Shown: positions 9,569 to 18,013 of the stretch, piece after piece
How positions within the stretch are numbered: position 1 is the stretch's first letter
Layout: every line of letters starts with the position of its first letter
Assembly: GCF_000214375.1 (NCBI RefSeq)
Contig: NC_015578.1
Coordinates: 1,426,001-1,490,000, forward strand
DNA from: Treponema primitia ZAS-2
Lineage (GTDB): Bacteria > Spirochaetota > Spirochaetia > Treponematales > Breznakiellaceae
Reading direction: 5' to 3'
DNA: 64,000 bases
The notes under the pieces: model-generated
Databases searched by the model: none
What the model was told of the DNA's origin: nothing
Seen by the model: the letters and a program-made list of their open reading frames with translations, nothing else
Translations under genes and position numbers: made by a program

Positions 9569-9677
9569 TCAGGAACTAAGCGTCTGGGCGCCAACCAACG
9601 GCACGCGAAACATTGAGCGCGTTGAAGAACTAATGCGCCAAGGCGTGGGCCCCAAAAATGTCACAACTAAGACGTAG
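9534..9677 (+). pseudogene. Possible 3' remnant of an unrelated gene joined to the HD gene
   Basis: From about 9534 a frame different from the HD gene is open to a TAG at 9675-9677. It would encode about 45 residues including DVLPFDQELSVWAPTNG and RVEELMRQGVGPKN, an amphipathic and ordinary-looking protein sequence with no start codon of its own. I read it as the tail of a gene whose 5' part was replaced by the HD gene. Its end overlaps the MATE stop on the other strand. The family is not recognised, and a chance open frame of this length is possible. Confidence 0.35.
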
Positions 9678-11142
9678 CCATTTGGGCCCGCAGTTTTTTC
9701 ATCTCAAAAAGGATCATAATGCTGGTAGCCACGAATGAAACCCCGTCCGCTACCGGCGCTGCCGCTACGATCCCCCAGAGACCCCAGATTCTCCCAAAGA
9801 TGAAAATGCAGGGGATAAGGGCGAGACATTGCCTGAGCATGGATAGAATGATTGATGTTCTCGGCCTGCCGGTTACCACAAAGAAATTGGCAGATATTAT
9901 CTGAAAGCCGTTCAGGGGCAAGAGGAGCATCATTACCCGCATGGCCCAGGGGGTAAAACGCAGAAGCGCGGGGCTGCCGATTGGGGCGAAGAGTTTTACC
10001 AGTTGTAGGGGGAACAGTTCCGTCATGGCAAAGCCCAGGACGCAGATGACGGTGGCTACCACCACCGCCGCGCGATAGGCCTTGAAAACCCGGTCAAACT
10101 TTTTTGCTCCGTAGTTGAATCCCAGAATGGGCTGGGCGCCCTGGCTGATGCCGAAGACAGGCATGAGGATCAGCATGGCCATGGAGCCGTTGATGTTCAT
10201 CCCCGACAGGGCAATATCCCCGCCGTTGGACACCCCCAGGGATGCAACCCCATACCTGCCCACGCTGGTATTGTAGATCAGTTGGACGGCGGACATGACA
10301 AACTGGAGGAAAAACTGGGCGGACCCGAAAGCCATAATCTGGGTCACTATCCCGGGAGATGGCTTAAAGCTGCGCGGGGAACTGCGTTGCAAGAGGCGAA
10401 GCCTGAGCCGGATAACCGCCTTTTTGCTGAAGCTGAAGGCGAGTATCCAGATAGCCTGTGCAAGCTGGGCGATGATTGTCGCCCAAGCGGCGCCATCCAC
10501 TCCCCAGCGAAAGACAAAGATTAAGAGTGGGTCCAGGATGAAGTTAATCCCCGCTCCGATAAACATACTTATCATGGAGATGGCGGGGAAACCCTGGGCC
10601 CGGGTACAGTGGGAGAAGCCAAAACCTACAGAGAGGAACACCTGTCCATAGAGGATTATCAGGTAATAAGAGCGGGCATAGGGCAGGGAGGCGCTTCCCT
10701 GCTGGGCTCCTAAAATCGAAAGAAGCGGATCCAGGAAGATCAGCTGCAGGGCCATAAGAATTATCCCCGAAATCAGGAGGAGCCAGAAACAGTGGTTCAG
10801 GGCGTTTTCAGCTTCCGACTTCCGGCCCTGGCCCAGGCGCATGGAGATCATATTTGCGGCGCCGACCCCAAAAAGCATAGCAAAAGCCATACTGACGGTC
10901 ATCAGGGGCATAACCAGGGAAAGGCCTCCCAGGGCCATTTCATTTACCCACCGTCCGACAAAGATCCGGTCCACCACATTATACAGGGCGTTAACGATCA
11001 TCCCGGTAATCGCCGGAATGGAAAACCGGAGCAGCAGCTTGCCTACCCCATCAGTTCCCAGCCGTTCCGCAGCATCGGCCTGGATACTGGGATTTCCGGG
11101 GACATTATCATTTGCAAGATCAGACATAAAATAGTTTCTCAT
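9667..11142 (-). CDS. MATE-family multidrug/toxin exporter
   Basis: The 491-aa protein has about twelve hydrophobic segments and typical MATE sequence: LLLRFSIPAITGMIVNALYNVVDRIFVG at the first helix and GISQGAQPILGFNYGAKKFDRV at the start of the second six-helix bundle. MATE proteins export cationic drugs or metabolites with Na+ or H+ antiport at the inner membrane. A second start (MSDLANDN, 11127) is possible; neither start has a convincing ribosome site. It is one of two MATE genes here (other at 47850-49205) and has no adjacent regulator. Confidence 0.92.
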   Translation of the reverse strand: MRNYFMSDLANDNVPGNPSIQADAAERLGTDGVGKLLLRFSIPAITGMIVNALYNVVDRIFVGRWVNEMALGGLSLVMPLMTVSMAFAMLFGVGAANMISMRLGQGRKSEAENALNHCFWLLLISGIILMALQLIFLDPLLSILGAQQGSASLPYARSYYLIILYGQVFLSVGFGFSHCTRAQGFPAISMISMFIGAGINFILDPLLIFVFRWGVDGAAWATIIAQLAQAIWILAFSFSKKAVIRLRLRLLQRSSPRSFKPSPGIVTQIMAFGSAQFFLQFVMSAVQLIYNTSVGRYGVASLGVSNGGDIALSGMNINGSMAMLILMPVFGISQGAQPILGFNYGAKKFDRVFKAYRAAVVVATVICVLGFAMTELFPLQLVKLFAPIGSPALLRFTPWAMRVMMLLLPLNGFQIISANFFVVTGRPRTSIILSMLRQCLALIPCIFIFGRIWGLWGIVAAAPVADGVSFVATSIMILFEMKKLRAQMATS

Positions 11143-11241
11143 ATATATGAATATTTATACAAGCCTTTTTTTGTATTTTCTAATGAAAAATATTGTAACA
11201 ATTTTATAAAATCTGTGTTAAAATAAGAAATTAGTTTACAG

Positions 11242-11258
11242 TCTTCCGCGGGGGAAGA
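11242..11258. other. Small hairpin in the leader of the secreted-protein gene
   Basis: TCTTCC at 11242-11247 pairs with GGAAGA at 11253-11258 across a five-base loop. It lies 16 bases before the ATG at 11275 and just before the likely ribosome site GGAG at 11266-11269. It could influence translation or mRNA stability, but it is short. Confidence 0.35.
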
Positions 11259-11274
11259 AAATTAGGAGTGGAAT

Positions 11275-11919
11275 ATGAAAAAAATGGCGTTTCTTCTTTT
11301 AATGGCGGGCTTGGCCCTGTCTTTGTATGCTCAGAGCAAGATTCCTGAATACCGCTTTGCTTCGGGTAGTTGGAAATTTACCGGGGACCGTCTTTACCAG
11401 AGCGATTCCCGCGCCCGGCTTGCCAAGGTCAATTTTCGGGTTCCCCAGAGCGGCGCCATGGAGTACGAATTCAATATTCGCTATGAAGGGGGCGCCGAGG
11501 ACGGCCATGGCGGGTTTGGGGTCCATGTTTTTTCGGATACCTCCTACAATGGCGCTTCCTGGGGCTGCGGCCGCTCCTACCTGCTCTGGCTTAACTACGA
11601 CGAACATCCCATAAGCCGGGATATTCCCGCCGGCCTAAGCGCCCAAATTTACCGCAGTTATACCAATTCCCGGATGGACCTTATCCAAAGCATCAGTCTG
11701 AAGGATTATGAGCAATACCTCACCGCTGAAAACCTTGGCCAGCCTGTCTCCTTCAGGGTTGAAGTATATGGCAACACCGGGGATATCCGGATATACGATC
11801 CCACCGGGCGGGCGTCTTACTACGAGTTCAAGGTGAACCCAAGGGATATTCCCCTGAAGGGAGACTGGGTTGCCCTCAGAACCAACGGCCTGCTCGCATC
11901 TTTTGCCCTGGGTTTATGA
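11275..11919 (+). CDS. Secreted protein of unknown function
   Basis: This is a 214-aa protein with a signal peptide (MKKMAFLLLMAGLALSLYAQS; cleavage likely after YAQ) and no lipobox cysteine, so it should be free in the periplasm or outside. The mature part is rich in aromatic residues and beta-prone, with segments such as GFGVHVFSDTSYNGASWGCGRSYLLWLNYDE and GDIRIYDPTGRASYYEF, suggesting a beta-sandwich (jelly-roll or LamG-like) domain. GGAG at 11266-11269 precedes the ATG. I cannot assign a function. mntP follows 40 bp later on the same strand. Confidence 0.7.
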   Translation: MKKMAFLLLMAGLALSLYAQSKIPEYRFASGSWKFTGDRLYQSDSRARLAKVNFRVPQSGAMEYEFNIRYEGGAEDGHGGFGVHVFSDTSYNGASWGCGRSYLLWLNYDEHPISRDIPAGLSAQIYRSYTNSRMDLIQSISLKDYEQYLTAENLGQPVSFRVEVYGNTGDIRIYDPTGRASYYEFKVNPRDIPLKGDWVALRTNGLLASFALGL

Positions 11920-11959
11920 GACCATACCGAAAATGAGGCCGATTCCCGGGACCATATAG

Positions 11960-12553
11960 ATGCTTTCAGTTGTGCTTATGGGGATCAGCCTCTCAATGGA
12001 TGCATGCGCGGTATCGATCAGCGCCGGTGTAAGCATACCGGGCTTACAGAAGTTTCACATATTCCGCGCATCGTCCTTTTTCGGTATTTTTCAGTTTCTC
12101 ATGCCCATAATTGGGTTTTATTTGGGGAAAAGTTTTGTTTTCTATATTGTAAATTTTGACCACTGGATTGCCTTTGCCCTGCTGGCCTTTATCGGCGGTA
12201 AGATGATTTTTGAAACCCTGTCAAAAAGGGATAAGGACCAGGAAGAAAAGACCCTTGAGGAAAGCCATGCTGAAAAAAAATCAGGGGATATACGGGATAT
12301 AAAAACCCTTTTAATACTTGCCCTGGCCACCAGCATTGATGCCCTGGCTGTGGGCATATCCTTAAGCATTATGGACCAGGGCATTTGGCTTTCAGCAGCC
12401 CTTATCGGGGGCATTACCTTTACGATCTGTATTTTAGGCTTTGACTTCGGCAAACGTATCGGAATGATAGTTGCCAAGGGCGCCCAGCTTGCGGGGGGCA
12501 TTATCCTCATCGGAATCGGCGTTAAAATCGTGGTGGAGCATCTTTTTTTGTAA
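11960..12553 (+). CDS. mntP: Manganese exporter MntP
   Basis: The 197-aa protein has six hydrophobic helices in two homologous halves, as in the MntP (DUF204) family. The duplicated acidic signature is visible: SLSMDACAVSISAG in helix 1 and ATSIDALAVGISLS in helix 4, with the aspartates needed for Mn2+ export. The cytoplasmic loop between them (about 90-110) is charged. Only 40 bp separate it from the upstream gene, leaving no room for a yybP-ykoY Mn riboswitch. No good ribosome site precedes the ATG. Confidence 0.92.
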   Translation: MLSVVLMGISLSMDACAVSISAGVSIPGLQKFHIFRASSFFGIFQFLMPIIGFYLGKSFVFYIVNFDHWIAFALLAFIGGKMIFETLSKRDKDQEEKTLEESHAEKKSGDIRDIKTLLILALATSIDALAVGISLSIMDQGIWLSAALIGGITFTICILGFDFGKRIGMIVAKGAQLAGGIILIGIGVKIVVEHLFL

Positions 12554-12594
12554 GCCGGTGTTATCGGCGGAGAGCTTGTATTTGGCAACGATAT

Positions 12595-12771
12595 GTGCTA
12601 ACTTATTGAAATTAACGCCGCTTAACGCGGCAGGCTCTAAGAGCCTGCTTACGCAGGGGAGGGCGCGGCGCACTGGGCTGACTAAAGTCAGCCCGCCGTT
12701 GGTCGGTGCGGTGGCCTTTATTGGGCGCCGACGCGTGCTAACTTATTGAAATTAACGCCGCTTAACGCGGC
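12595..12771. repeat. 37-bp direct repeat pair with a hairpin between mntP and tRNA-Leu
   Basis: The same 37 bases (starting GTGCTAACTTATTG) occur at 12595-12631 and 12735-12771. Each copy ends in the hairpin GCCGC-TTAAC-GCGGC. The second copy ends five bases before the tRNA. Between them lie two further hairpins: 12630-12648 (GCAGGCTC/GAGCCTGC, loop TAA) and 12675-12694 (nine pairs, loop AA). No open frame uses this stretch. It looks like a small intergenic repeat element inserted next to the tRNA. Confidence 0.8.
12630..12694. other. Two strong hairpins
   Basis: The hairpin at 12630-12648 has eight pairs and a three-base loop. The one at 12675-12694 has nine pairs and a two-base loop. Neither is followed by a T-run, so they are poor intrinsic terminators for mntP, although they could protect its mRNA 3' end. 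They sit between the two 37-bp repeats. Confidence 0.6.
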
Positions 12772-12776
12772 GCTTT

Positions 12777-12859
12777 GCCGGCGTGGTGGAATGGTAGACA
12801 CGGTAGACTCAAAATCTACTGTCCGCGAGGATGTAAGAGTTCAAGTCTCTTCGCCGGTA
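12777..12859 (+). tRNA. tRNA-Leu (CAA)
   Basis: The cloverleaf is complete. The acceptor stem GCCGGCG pairs with CGCCGGT (one G-T), and the anticodon stem GTAGA/TCTAC encloses CTCAAAA with anticodon CAA. The long variable arm (TGTCCGCGAGGATG) is the class II type of leucine tRNAs. The T arm is AAGAG-TTCAAGT-CTCTT and the discriminator base is A. CCA is not encoded. Its last 52 bases and two following bases are repeated at 14437-14490, marking it as an integration target. Confidence 0.95.
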
Positions 12860-12861
12860 AC
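12808..12861 (+). repeat. attL-like direct repeat (3' part of tRNA-Leu)
   Basis: These 54 bases, from the anticodon loop to two bases past the discriminator, are identical to 14437-14490. Exact duplication of a tRNA 3' end is the hallmark of integration by a tyrosine recombinase. This copy keeps the tRNA intact. Confidence 0.85.
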
Positions 12862-13027
12862 GAACTATGGAAACGACTATATTAACGACCCTCTTGAAGG
12901 GTTGCGGCTGTTATCGCTGCTCAAATTTTGTATACAATCCATACTTTACAGAACAACATACCCCGTTGTACCAGGCATCGTTTGTCCCTGGATGAAGTTG
13001 TTTTAAGAAAATTGGAGAATCTTAAAT

Positions 13028-14257
13028 ATGAACAAGAATAACCTTATTGAGCGCAAACAATATATGCAAATACTCCGTGACCTTAAAGACCAACATATTA
13101 TTAAGGTCATTACCGGTGTACGCCGTTGCGGTAAGTCAACGCTGTTGGAGATGTTTGCCGACGAACTCCTGCAAAGTGGAATAAAGCCTGAGCAAATTCA
13201 ATTTCTTAATTTTGAAGACCCCGATATTTATACAATTGGGGATTGGAAAGCTGTTTATGACCATATTAAAGTTCAGCTTTTGCCTGATAAAATGAATTAT
13301 GTTTTTTTAGATGAAGTTCAAAATATTGATGTTTTTCAACGCCTTGTGGATGGACTTTTTATCAAGAAAAATGTCGATTTATATATTACCGGCTCAAATG
13401 CCCATTTACTTTCAGGTGAGTTGGCTACATTACTTACCGGTCGGTATATTGAAACCAATATCTTACCTTTGCAACTCGCTGAAATATATGACTTCAAATC
13501 GAAACCGCCAAACTTATCAAAATTAGAAACTTTGGCGGCTTACTTGCAAGAAGGCGGTATTCCGGAATATTACAATCAGAAGCAAATCAGTCAAAAACAG
13601 GCTGATAAATTTGTAGAAAGCGTTTTGAACACCATTATTGAAAAAGACATTTTTCAGCGATTAGTAATTAAAGACAAACATAATTTCAACAAAATCATCG
13701 ATTTTGTTTTTGATTCAGTAGGCTCCTTTGTTTCGCCACGCTCCATTTCAGATACTTTGCGTACCCATGGGACAATTATAGACAAGGAAGCCGTGGCAAG
13801 GTATTTAGATGCTATGTGTGATGCATTTTTAATATACAAAGTGCCTCGTTACGAGATAAAGGGAAAAGGACTTTTGCAAACCCTCAACAAATACTATCTT
13901 GTTGACCCTTGTTTTCGTAAAGTAAGACTCAAAAGGGAAATGTCAAAAGACCGCCCGCATTGGTTAGAAAATGCCGTATATTTTGAACTGATCAGACGTT
14001 ATCGTGATGTTTTAATTGGTAAAACAGGTAACCTTGAAGTTGATTTTGTTGTTACCGACCACGAAGGCTACACTTCGTATTATCAAGTATCCTGGACTAC
14101 CGAAAATCCCGAGACGCTCGAACGTGAACTTGCGCCACTCAATGCCATTAAGGATTCCAACCCAAAATATTTACTGACTACCGATATAGATTTTAATCCT
14201 GTATATAATGGTATTCGCAAATTAAATGTTACAGATTGGATGTTAGGAAATAAATAA
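13028..14257 (+). CDS. AAA+ ATPase with DUF4143 C-terminal domain
   Basis: The 409-aa protein has a P-loop at residues 30-38 (GVRRCGKST), Walker B at 91-97 (YVFLDEVQ), a sensor region ITGSNAHLLSGELATLLTGR, and a C-terminal DUF4143 region (about 215-380) with winged-helix-like sequence. COG1373 proteins of this kind are common as orphan ATPases in anaerobes, and their role is unsettled. GGAG at 13014-13017 precedes the ATG. It is the only gene between the two tRNA-Leu repeats and is clearly more AT-rich than mntP, consistent with transfer. Confidence 0.88.
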   Translation: MNKNNLIERKQYMQILRDLKDQHIIKVITGVRRCGKSTLLEMFADELLQSGIKPEQIQFLNFEDPDIYTIGDWKAVYDHIKVQLLPDKMNYVFLDEVQNIDVFQRLVDGLFIKKNVDLYITGSNAHLLSGELATLLTGRYIETNILPLQLAEIYDFKSKPPNLSKLETLAAYLQEGGIPEYYNQKQISQKQADKFVESVLNTIIEKDIFQRLVIKDKHNFNKIIDFVFDSVGSFVSPRSISDTLRTHGTIIDKEAVARYLDAMCDAFLIYKVPRYEIKGKGLLQTLNKYYLVDPCFRKVRLKREMSKDRPHWLENAVYFELIRRYRDVLIGKTGNLEVDFVVTDHEGYTSYYQVSWTTENPETLERELAPLNAIKDSNPKYLLTTDIDFNPVYNGIRKLNVTDWMLGNK

Positions 14258-14281
14258 CTATTCTGCGGGAATGAAAGGTTG

Positions 14282-14310
14282 AAATTGTGGGTACACTGTC
14301 CCCACAATTT
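14282..14310 (+). terminator. Hairpin after the AAA+ ATPase gene
   Basis: AAATTGTGGG (14282-14291) pairs perfectly with CCCACAATTT (14301-14310) across nine bases, starting 25 bases after the ATPase stop. There is no T-run, so termination is only probable. Confidence 0.5.
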
Positions 14311-14436
14311 GCACATAATGATTTTTCGGCAATGAAACATTTTTTATGACTAAATATGACAAATTCCGACCCATAGGGATTGACTTAATTTCATATGTGA
14401 TATACAATTATCAATAATGATTGATGCGGGGACTCC

Positions 14437-14490
14437 CTCAAAATCTACTGTCCGCGAGGATGTAAGAGTTCAAGTCTCTTCGCCGGTAAC
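14437..14490 (+). repeat. attR-like copy of the tRNA-Leu 3' end
   Basis: This is a 54-base perfect copy of 12808-12861. The tRNA 5' half is absent here, so it is not a gene. It closes a 1629-bp insert that carries only the DUF4143 ATPase. The remaining sequence from 14491 to 14644 holds no gene I can support. Confidence 0.85.
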
Positions 14491-14644
14491 AAGCTGATTT
14501 TTTGTGAAATAAGGAATTACAAACTTCAAAGAGAGAATACTATAGGAAAGACCTGCGCATCAATCAAATCACTATGAGAAAGCGGATTTTCAGTCCGTGG
14601 GCTAAACCGGCCTTTTTTCGAAGGATGGGGTTCATGTGCAGATT

Positions 14645-17600
14645 TTATGCAACCCAATTATATCCGGATATCGCCTGGTCAATGATATGGTCAAAAATGA
14701 TGGAACTTTTTTGTTCAAACAAAACCCTATCGTAACTTTCGGGGAGGTTTGTATCAAGAATGTCGGTAATTTCTTTCTTAATTCTTTCCCGGGGTTTCGG
14801 ATCCTTGTACCAGTCAATAACAAAAAGTTCTTGCTGTTTTTCAACAAGGGTCTTATATAAAGTCTTGGCTGCCAATTTTACTATTTTTGTTTCTTCTTTT
14901 GATAATTTTTCTTTTTGAAGCAGGTCAAAAAGTTCCAGTTCTGCTTCGCTTAAGTCTTCTTTAATATGGCGTTCTTCCTCATCACGGAGCGATTCCATAA
15001 GTTTAATGATTTTTTCATAAAAGTCATCGTTCTGTGAACCCCCGGAATTATATTCATCTATGATTTTTCTGAAACGCTCGGCAAAATCAGTGCGGGTACA
15101 ATTCCGTTTTAGCATTATCTCGATTTTCTTTGCGATATATTCCCGTAGATTGGTTATAGCCATATTTTTATATTGGGTATCATGCAATTTTTCCCGTAAT
15201 TCGTCTGTATCAATTTTTGATAGGTCAATTTCCCTTCCTTTTTCATTTATTATGTATTCCGGCTCTCCTTCTGCGGCTATGACACATTGATCCAGTAGTT
15301 CGTTTATGCGCTCTTGGGCTTTTTCCAGTTTTTCAGGACGGATTTTACCTTCGATTATTCCCCGCAAGTATAGTATTATATTCTTCATTGAAGGATCATA
15401 ATTCATTTTGAATATTTCAGGACGCAGGGATTCAAACAAATTTTCAACCGTATTAGCATATATTATAAATTCATTTTTTATCTCATCACTACTTACAATA
15501 ATATTAGCATATTTTTCAAACAATGAAAGATTTGTAAACACGGCATTTGGCGTATCTTTACCCAGCAGCAACGATAAGTCCATATCTTTATCATGACAAT
15601 AATCTGCGGTCATTTTGATGGTTTCATTTAGTTGGTCGAATAGTGTTTCTATATCCTTAACCGGGATATCATCTTCATCATCGGGGGAATATTCGGCAAG
15701 CGCATTCCGGAGATGTTTGAATACATCAAGGTAATCTACAATGATACCGTTATTTTTATCGGGGAAAACGCGGTTTGCCCTGGAGATGGTTTGCATAAGG
15801 GTATGGCTTTTCATAGGCTTATCAAGGTAGAGGGTTGAGACCGAAGGGGCATCAAACCCGGTAAGCCACATGGCGCATACAAATACCAATTGCAGGGGAT
15901 GGTTAGGGTCTTTAAAATTGTCTTCTATATCAAAACCATTATCATCTGTTTTATCCATGCGCTGACGGTGTAACTGAATAGAAAGCCCTTCTTTGTTAAA
16001 CTTATCTTCTTCACCGTCCTCTGCGCTTACTACCACGGCCATTTCGGCCTTACGCATATAATCAACTACCTGCTTTAACTCTTCTTTTCTTATCCGGCCT
16101 TCATTTGTGTATTCGTCTATTTCGCTGATTTCTTTATTGAGTTTTTTGATTTCTTCTTTCCAGTAGTAACTTACCTTATCATACATTTTTACTGCGGTAA
16201 ATTTATCTACCGAAATAACCATGCCTTTACCCTTAAAACCACGCTGGGGGAAATGTTTTACAATATGGCAGGCTATGGCATCAAGACGGTCATCACGTTT
16301 AAGGACTTCAAGCTCTTTTGCATAATGATTTTCCAGTCTGATTTTTTCTTCATCGGTGAGGGTTTCTTCCTCCAGGATTTCAGCAAAATCTTCTGAAAGT
16401 GGTTCATGTAAAAGTTCAACCCCGGGAACACGTTTTATATAATAGAGGGGGACAGTAGCGTTATCCTGGATTGATTCTGAGAAGGTATAACGGCTTAAAT
16501 AACCGGTCCCTTCGGTTTTGCCAAACCAACTGTTTGTTAAGTGTCTGCTGCCCAAAAGGGGAGTTCCGGTAAAGGCCATATACTGGGCATTGGGGAGGCC
16601 CCGGCGCATATTTTCAGCCAGGTCTTTATATTGTGTCCGATGGGCTTCATCCACAAAAACGAGAATATCGGAACGTTCTGAAAGAACAGGATATTGCTTT
16701 CCCTGGTCGTAACGGAATTTATGAATAAGGGTAAAGAGGATACCGGCATTTGTTTTCAAGGCTTCCCGCAGGGCAGTGCTGGAGGCCGGCTGAACCTTTT
16801 CTTTATCACCTATGACTTCGGTACGGAGGAAGTTTTTATAGATTTGAGTATCCAGGGCATCACGGTCTGTTACTATGAGGAACGTAAAATTTCCTTCGCA
16901 TTTTCGCTTGATTTTACGGGTAATCATTACCATTGAGTAACTTTTACCGCTGCCCTGGGTATGCCAGAATACTCCTAATTTGCCGTCAAGTTTTTCGCGG
17001 TTAAGAAATGCCTTGTAGGCATTATTAACGCCATGATACTGATGATTTTTTGCAATGATTTTAATTTTGCGCCGGTCAAATAAAACAAAGTTTTCAATAT
17101 AATCAATCAAGGTTTCAGGTTTGCATAAACCCCGGATAAAATATTCCAGGCTTATACAATCTTCTCTGATTTTTTTACGATCCGGTTTCTCGTCTTCGTT
17201 TTCTACTTTAAGCCATTCAAAAAAGTGTTCATAGCCTGACGAAAAACTCCCGAGGCGGGTCTCCATGCCATTAGAAAGAACGCAAATCTGGTTGTAATTA
17301 AACAGCCAGGGAATATCTTTATTGTAATCGATCAAGTTTTTATCGTAAGCGGTTTTAACATTGATATTTGAATTTTTAAGTTCAATGAAAACCAGGGGAA
17401 GGCCGTTGACAAATACTATGAGGTCAGGACGTCGCCAATGGAATTTTCCCTGTATCCACATTTGGGAAGCAACAATAAAGCTATTGTTTCTCAGATTGGT
17501 AAAATCAATAAGATTCAAAATGTTGGTGGTTTTTCTGCCGTCTTTCTGGTATTCAACGGTAACGCCGTTCCGCAGTTTTTGATAATTCTGGTAATTTGCA

Positions 17601-17866
17601 AGTACCGGATCGCCTGATTCAGGGGTAAGGGCAAGTTCAGCAGCTTTAGATTTTACCACCTCAAGGGGCAGATGGGGATTTATCGTGATAAGGCTTTCTA
17701 ACAGGACTTGTGGTAAAACCACCTGCTTTTTATTTGAACGGCCGGAATTATCCGGCAAAGTATCGGCATCCCGGGTAAAACAATTGATAGCCGTATACTT
17801 ATGCTCGGCCACTAGGAGTTTTAGGGCAGCTTGTTCTATCATGTCTTCGGTGATGATATTGGGCAT
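14645..17866 (-). CDS. hsdR: Type I restriction enzyme, R subunit (HsdR)
   Basis: The 1073-aa protein is the motor and nuclease subunit of a type I restriction system. The PD-(D/E)xK-type nuclease core is seen as RRPDLIVFVN (146-155) and VFIELKN (159-165). The SF2 helicase motifs follow: TQGSGKS (303-309), VDEAHRTQY (405-413), FTGTP, and SRANRVFPDK with ISR (motif VI). The C-terminal part is helical and charged. The start has only a weak ribosome site. Unusually, hsdR is separated from hsdM and hsdS by a divergent two-gene cassette and would need its own promoter in the 17867-18013 gap. Confidence 0.95.
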   Translation of the reverse strand: MPNIITEDMIEQAALKLLVAEHKYTAINCFTRDADTLPDNSGRSNKKQVVLPQVLLESLITINPHLPLEVVKSKAAELALTPESGDPVLANYQNYQKLRNGVTVEYQKDGRKTTNILNLIDFTNLRNNSFIVASQMWIQGKFHWRRPDLIVFVNGLPLVFIELKNSNINVKTAYDKNLIDYNKDIPWLFNYNQICVLSNGMETRLGSFSSGYEHFFEWLKVENEDEKPDRKKIREDCISLEYFIRGLCKPETLIDYIENFVLFDRRKIKIIAKNHQYHGVNNAYKAFLNREKLDGKLGVFWHTQGSGKSYSMVMITRKIKRKCEGNFTFLIVTDRDALDTQIYKNFLRTEVIGDKEKVQPASSTALREALKTNAGILFTLIHKFRYDQGKQYPVLSERSDILVFVDEAHRTQYKDLAENMRRGLPNAQYMAFTGTPLLGSRHLTNSWFGKTEGTGYLSRYTFSESIQDNATVPLYYIKRVPGVELLHEPLSEDFAEILEEETLTDEEKIRLENHYAKELEVLKRDDRLDAIACHIVKHFPQRGFKGKGMVISVDKFTAVKMYDKVSYYWKEEIKKLNKEISEIDEYTNEGRIRKEELKQVVDYMRKAEMAVVVSAEDGEEDKFNKEGLSIQLHRQRMDKTDDNGFDIEDNFKDPNHPLQLVFVCAMWLTGFDAPSVSTLYLDKPMKSHTLMQTISRANRVFPDKNNGIIVDYLDVFKHLRNALAEYSPDDEDDIPVKDIETLFDQLNETIKMTADYCHDKDMDLSLLLGKDTPNAVFTNLSLFEKYANIIVSSDEIKNEFIIYANTVENLFESLRPEIFKMNYDPSMKNIILYLRGIIEGKIRPEKLEKAQERINELLDQCVIAAEGEPEYIINEKGREIDLSKIDTDELREKLHDTQYKNMAITNLREYIAKKIEIMLKRNCTRTDFAERFRKIIDEYNSGGSQNDDFYEKIIKLMESLRDEEERHIKEDLSEAELELFDLLQKEKLSKEETKIVKLAAKTLYKTLVEKQQELFVIDWYKDPKPRERIKKEITDILDTNLPESYDRVLFEQKSSIIFDHIIDQAISGYNWVA

Positions 17867-17946
17867 CCAGTCTTTACACTCCAGTTGATTTATTATATCA
17901 AGGAGGTATAAGCTGTCAAGACAGAATATTTCCTACAAAAATGTAT

Positions 17947-17993
17947 CTTTGTAAAAAATATCTCTTTACAAAGCTAATTATTCATGTTATATT
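17947..17993 (+). promoter_or_regulatory. Promoter with overlapping palindrome for the XRE/ImmA gene
   Basis: TTTACA at 17965-17970 and TATATT at 17988-17993 are 17 bases apart, a good sigma-70 promoter on the plus strand. A perfect 9-bp inverted repeat, CTTTGTAAA (17947-17955) and TTTACAAAG (17965-17973) with a 9-base gap, covers the -35 box. This arrangement suits autorepression by the HTH protein encoded next. Transcription should start near 18000. Confidence 0.6.
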
Positions 17994-18013
17994 CATTAAT
18001 GGTACATTGTAAT

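Noticed and set aside
11920-11959. Mn (yybP-ykoY) riboswitch before mntP
   Set aside because: The gap is only 40 bases, too short for the element.
14581-14640. tRNA-Glu-like anticodon arm CGGATTTTCAGTCCG
   Set aside because: No acceptor, D or T arm can be built around it; at most an old fragment.
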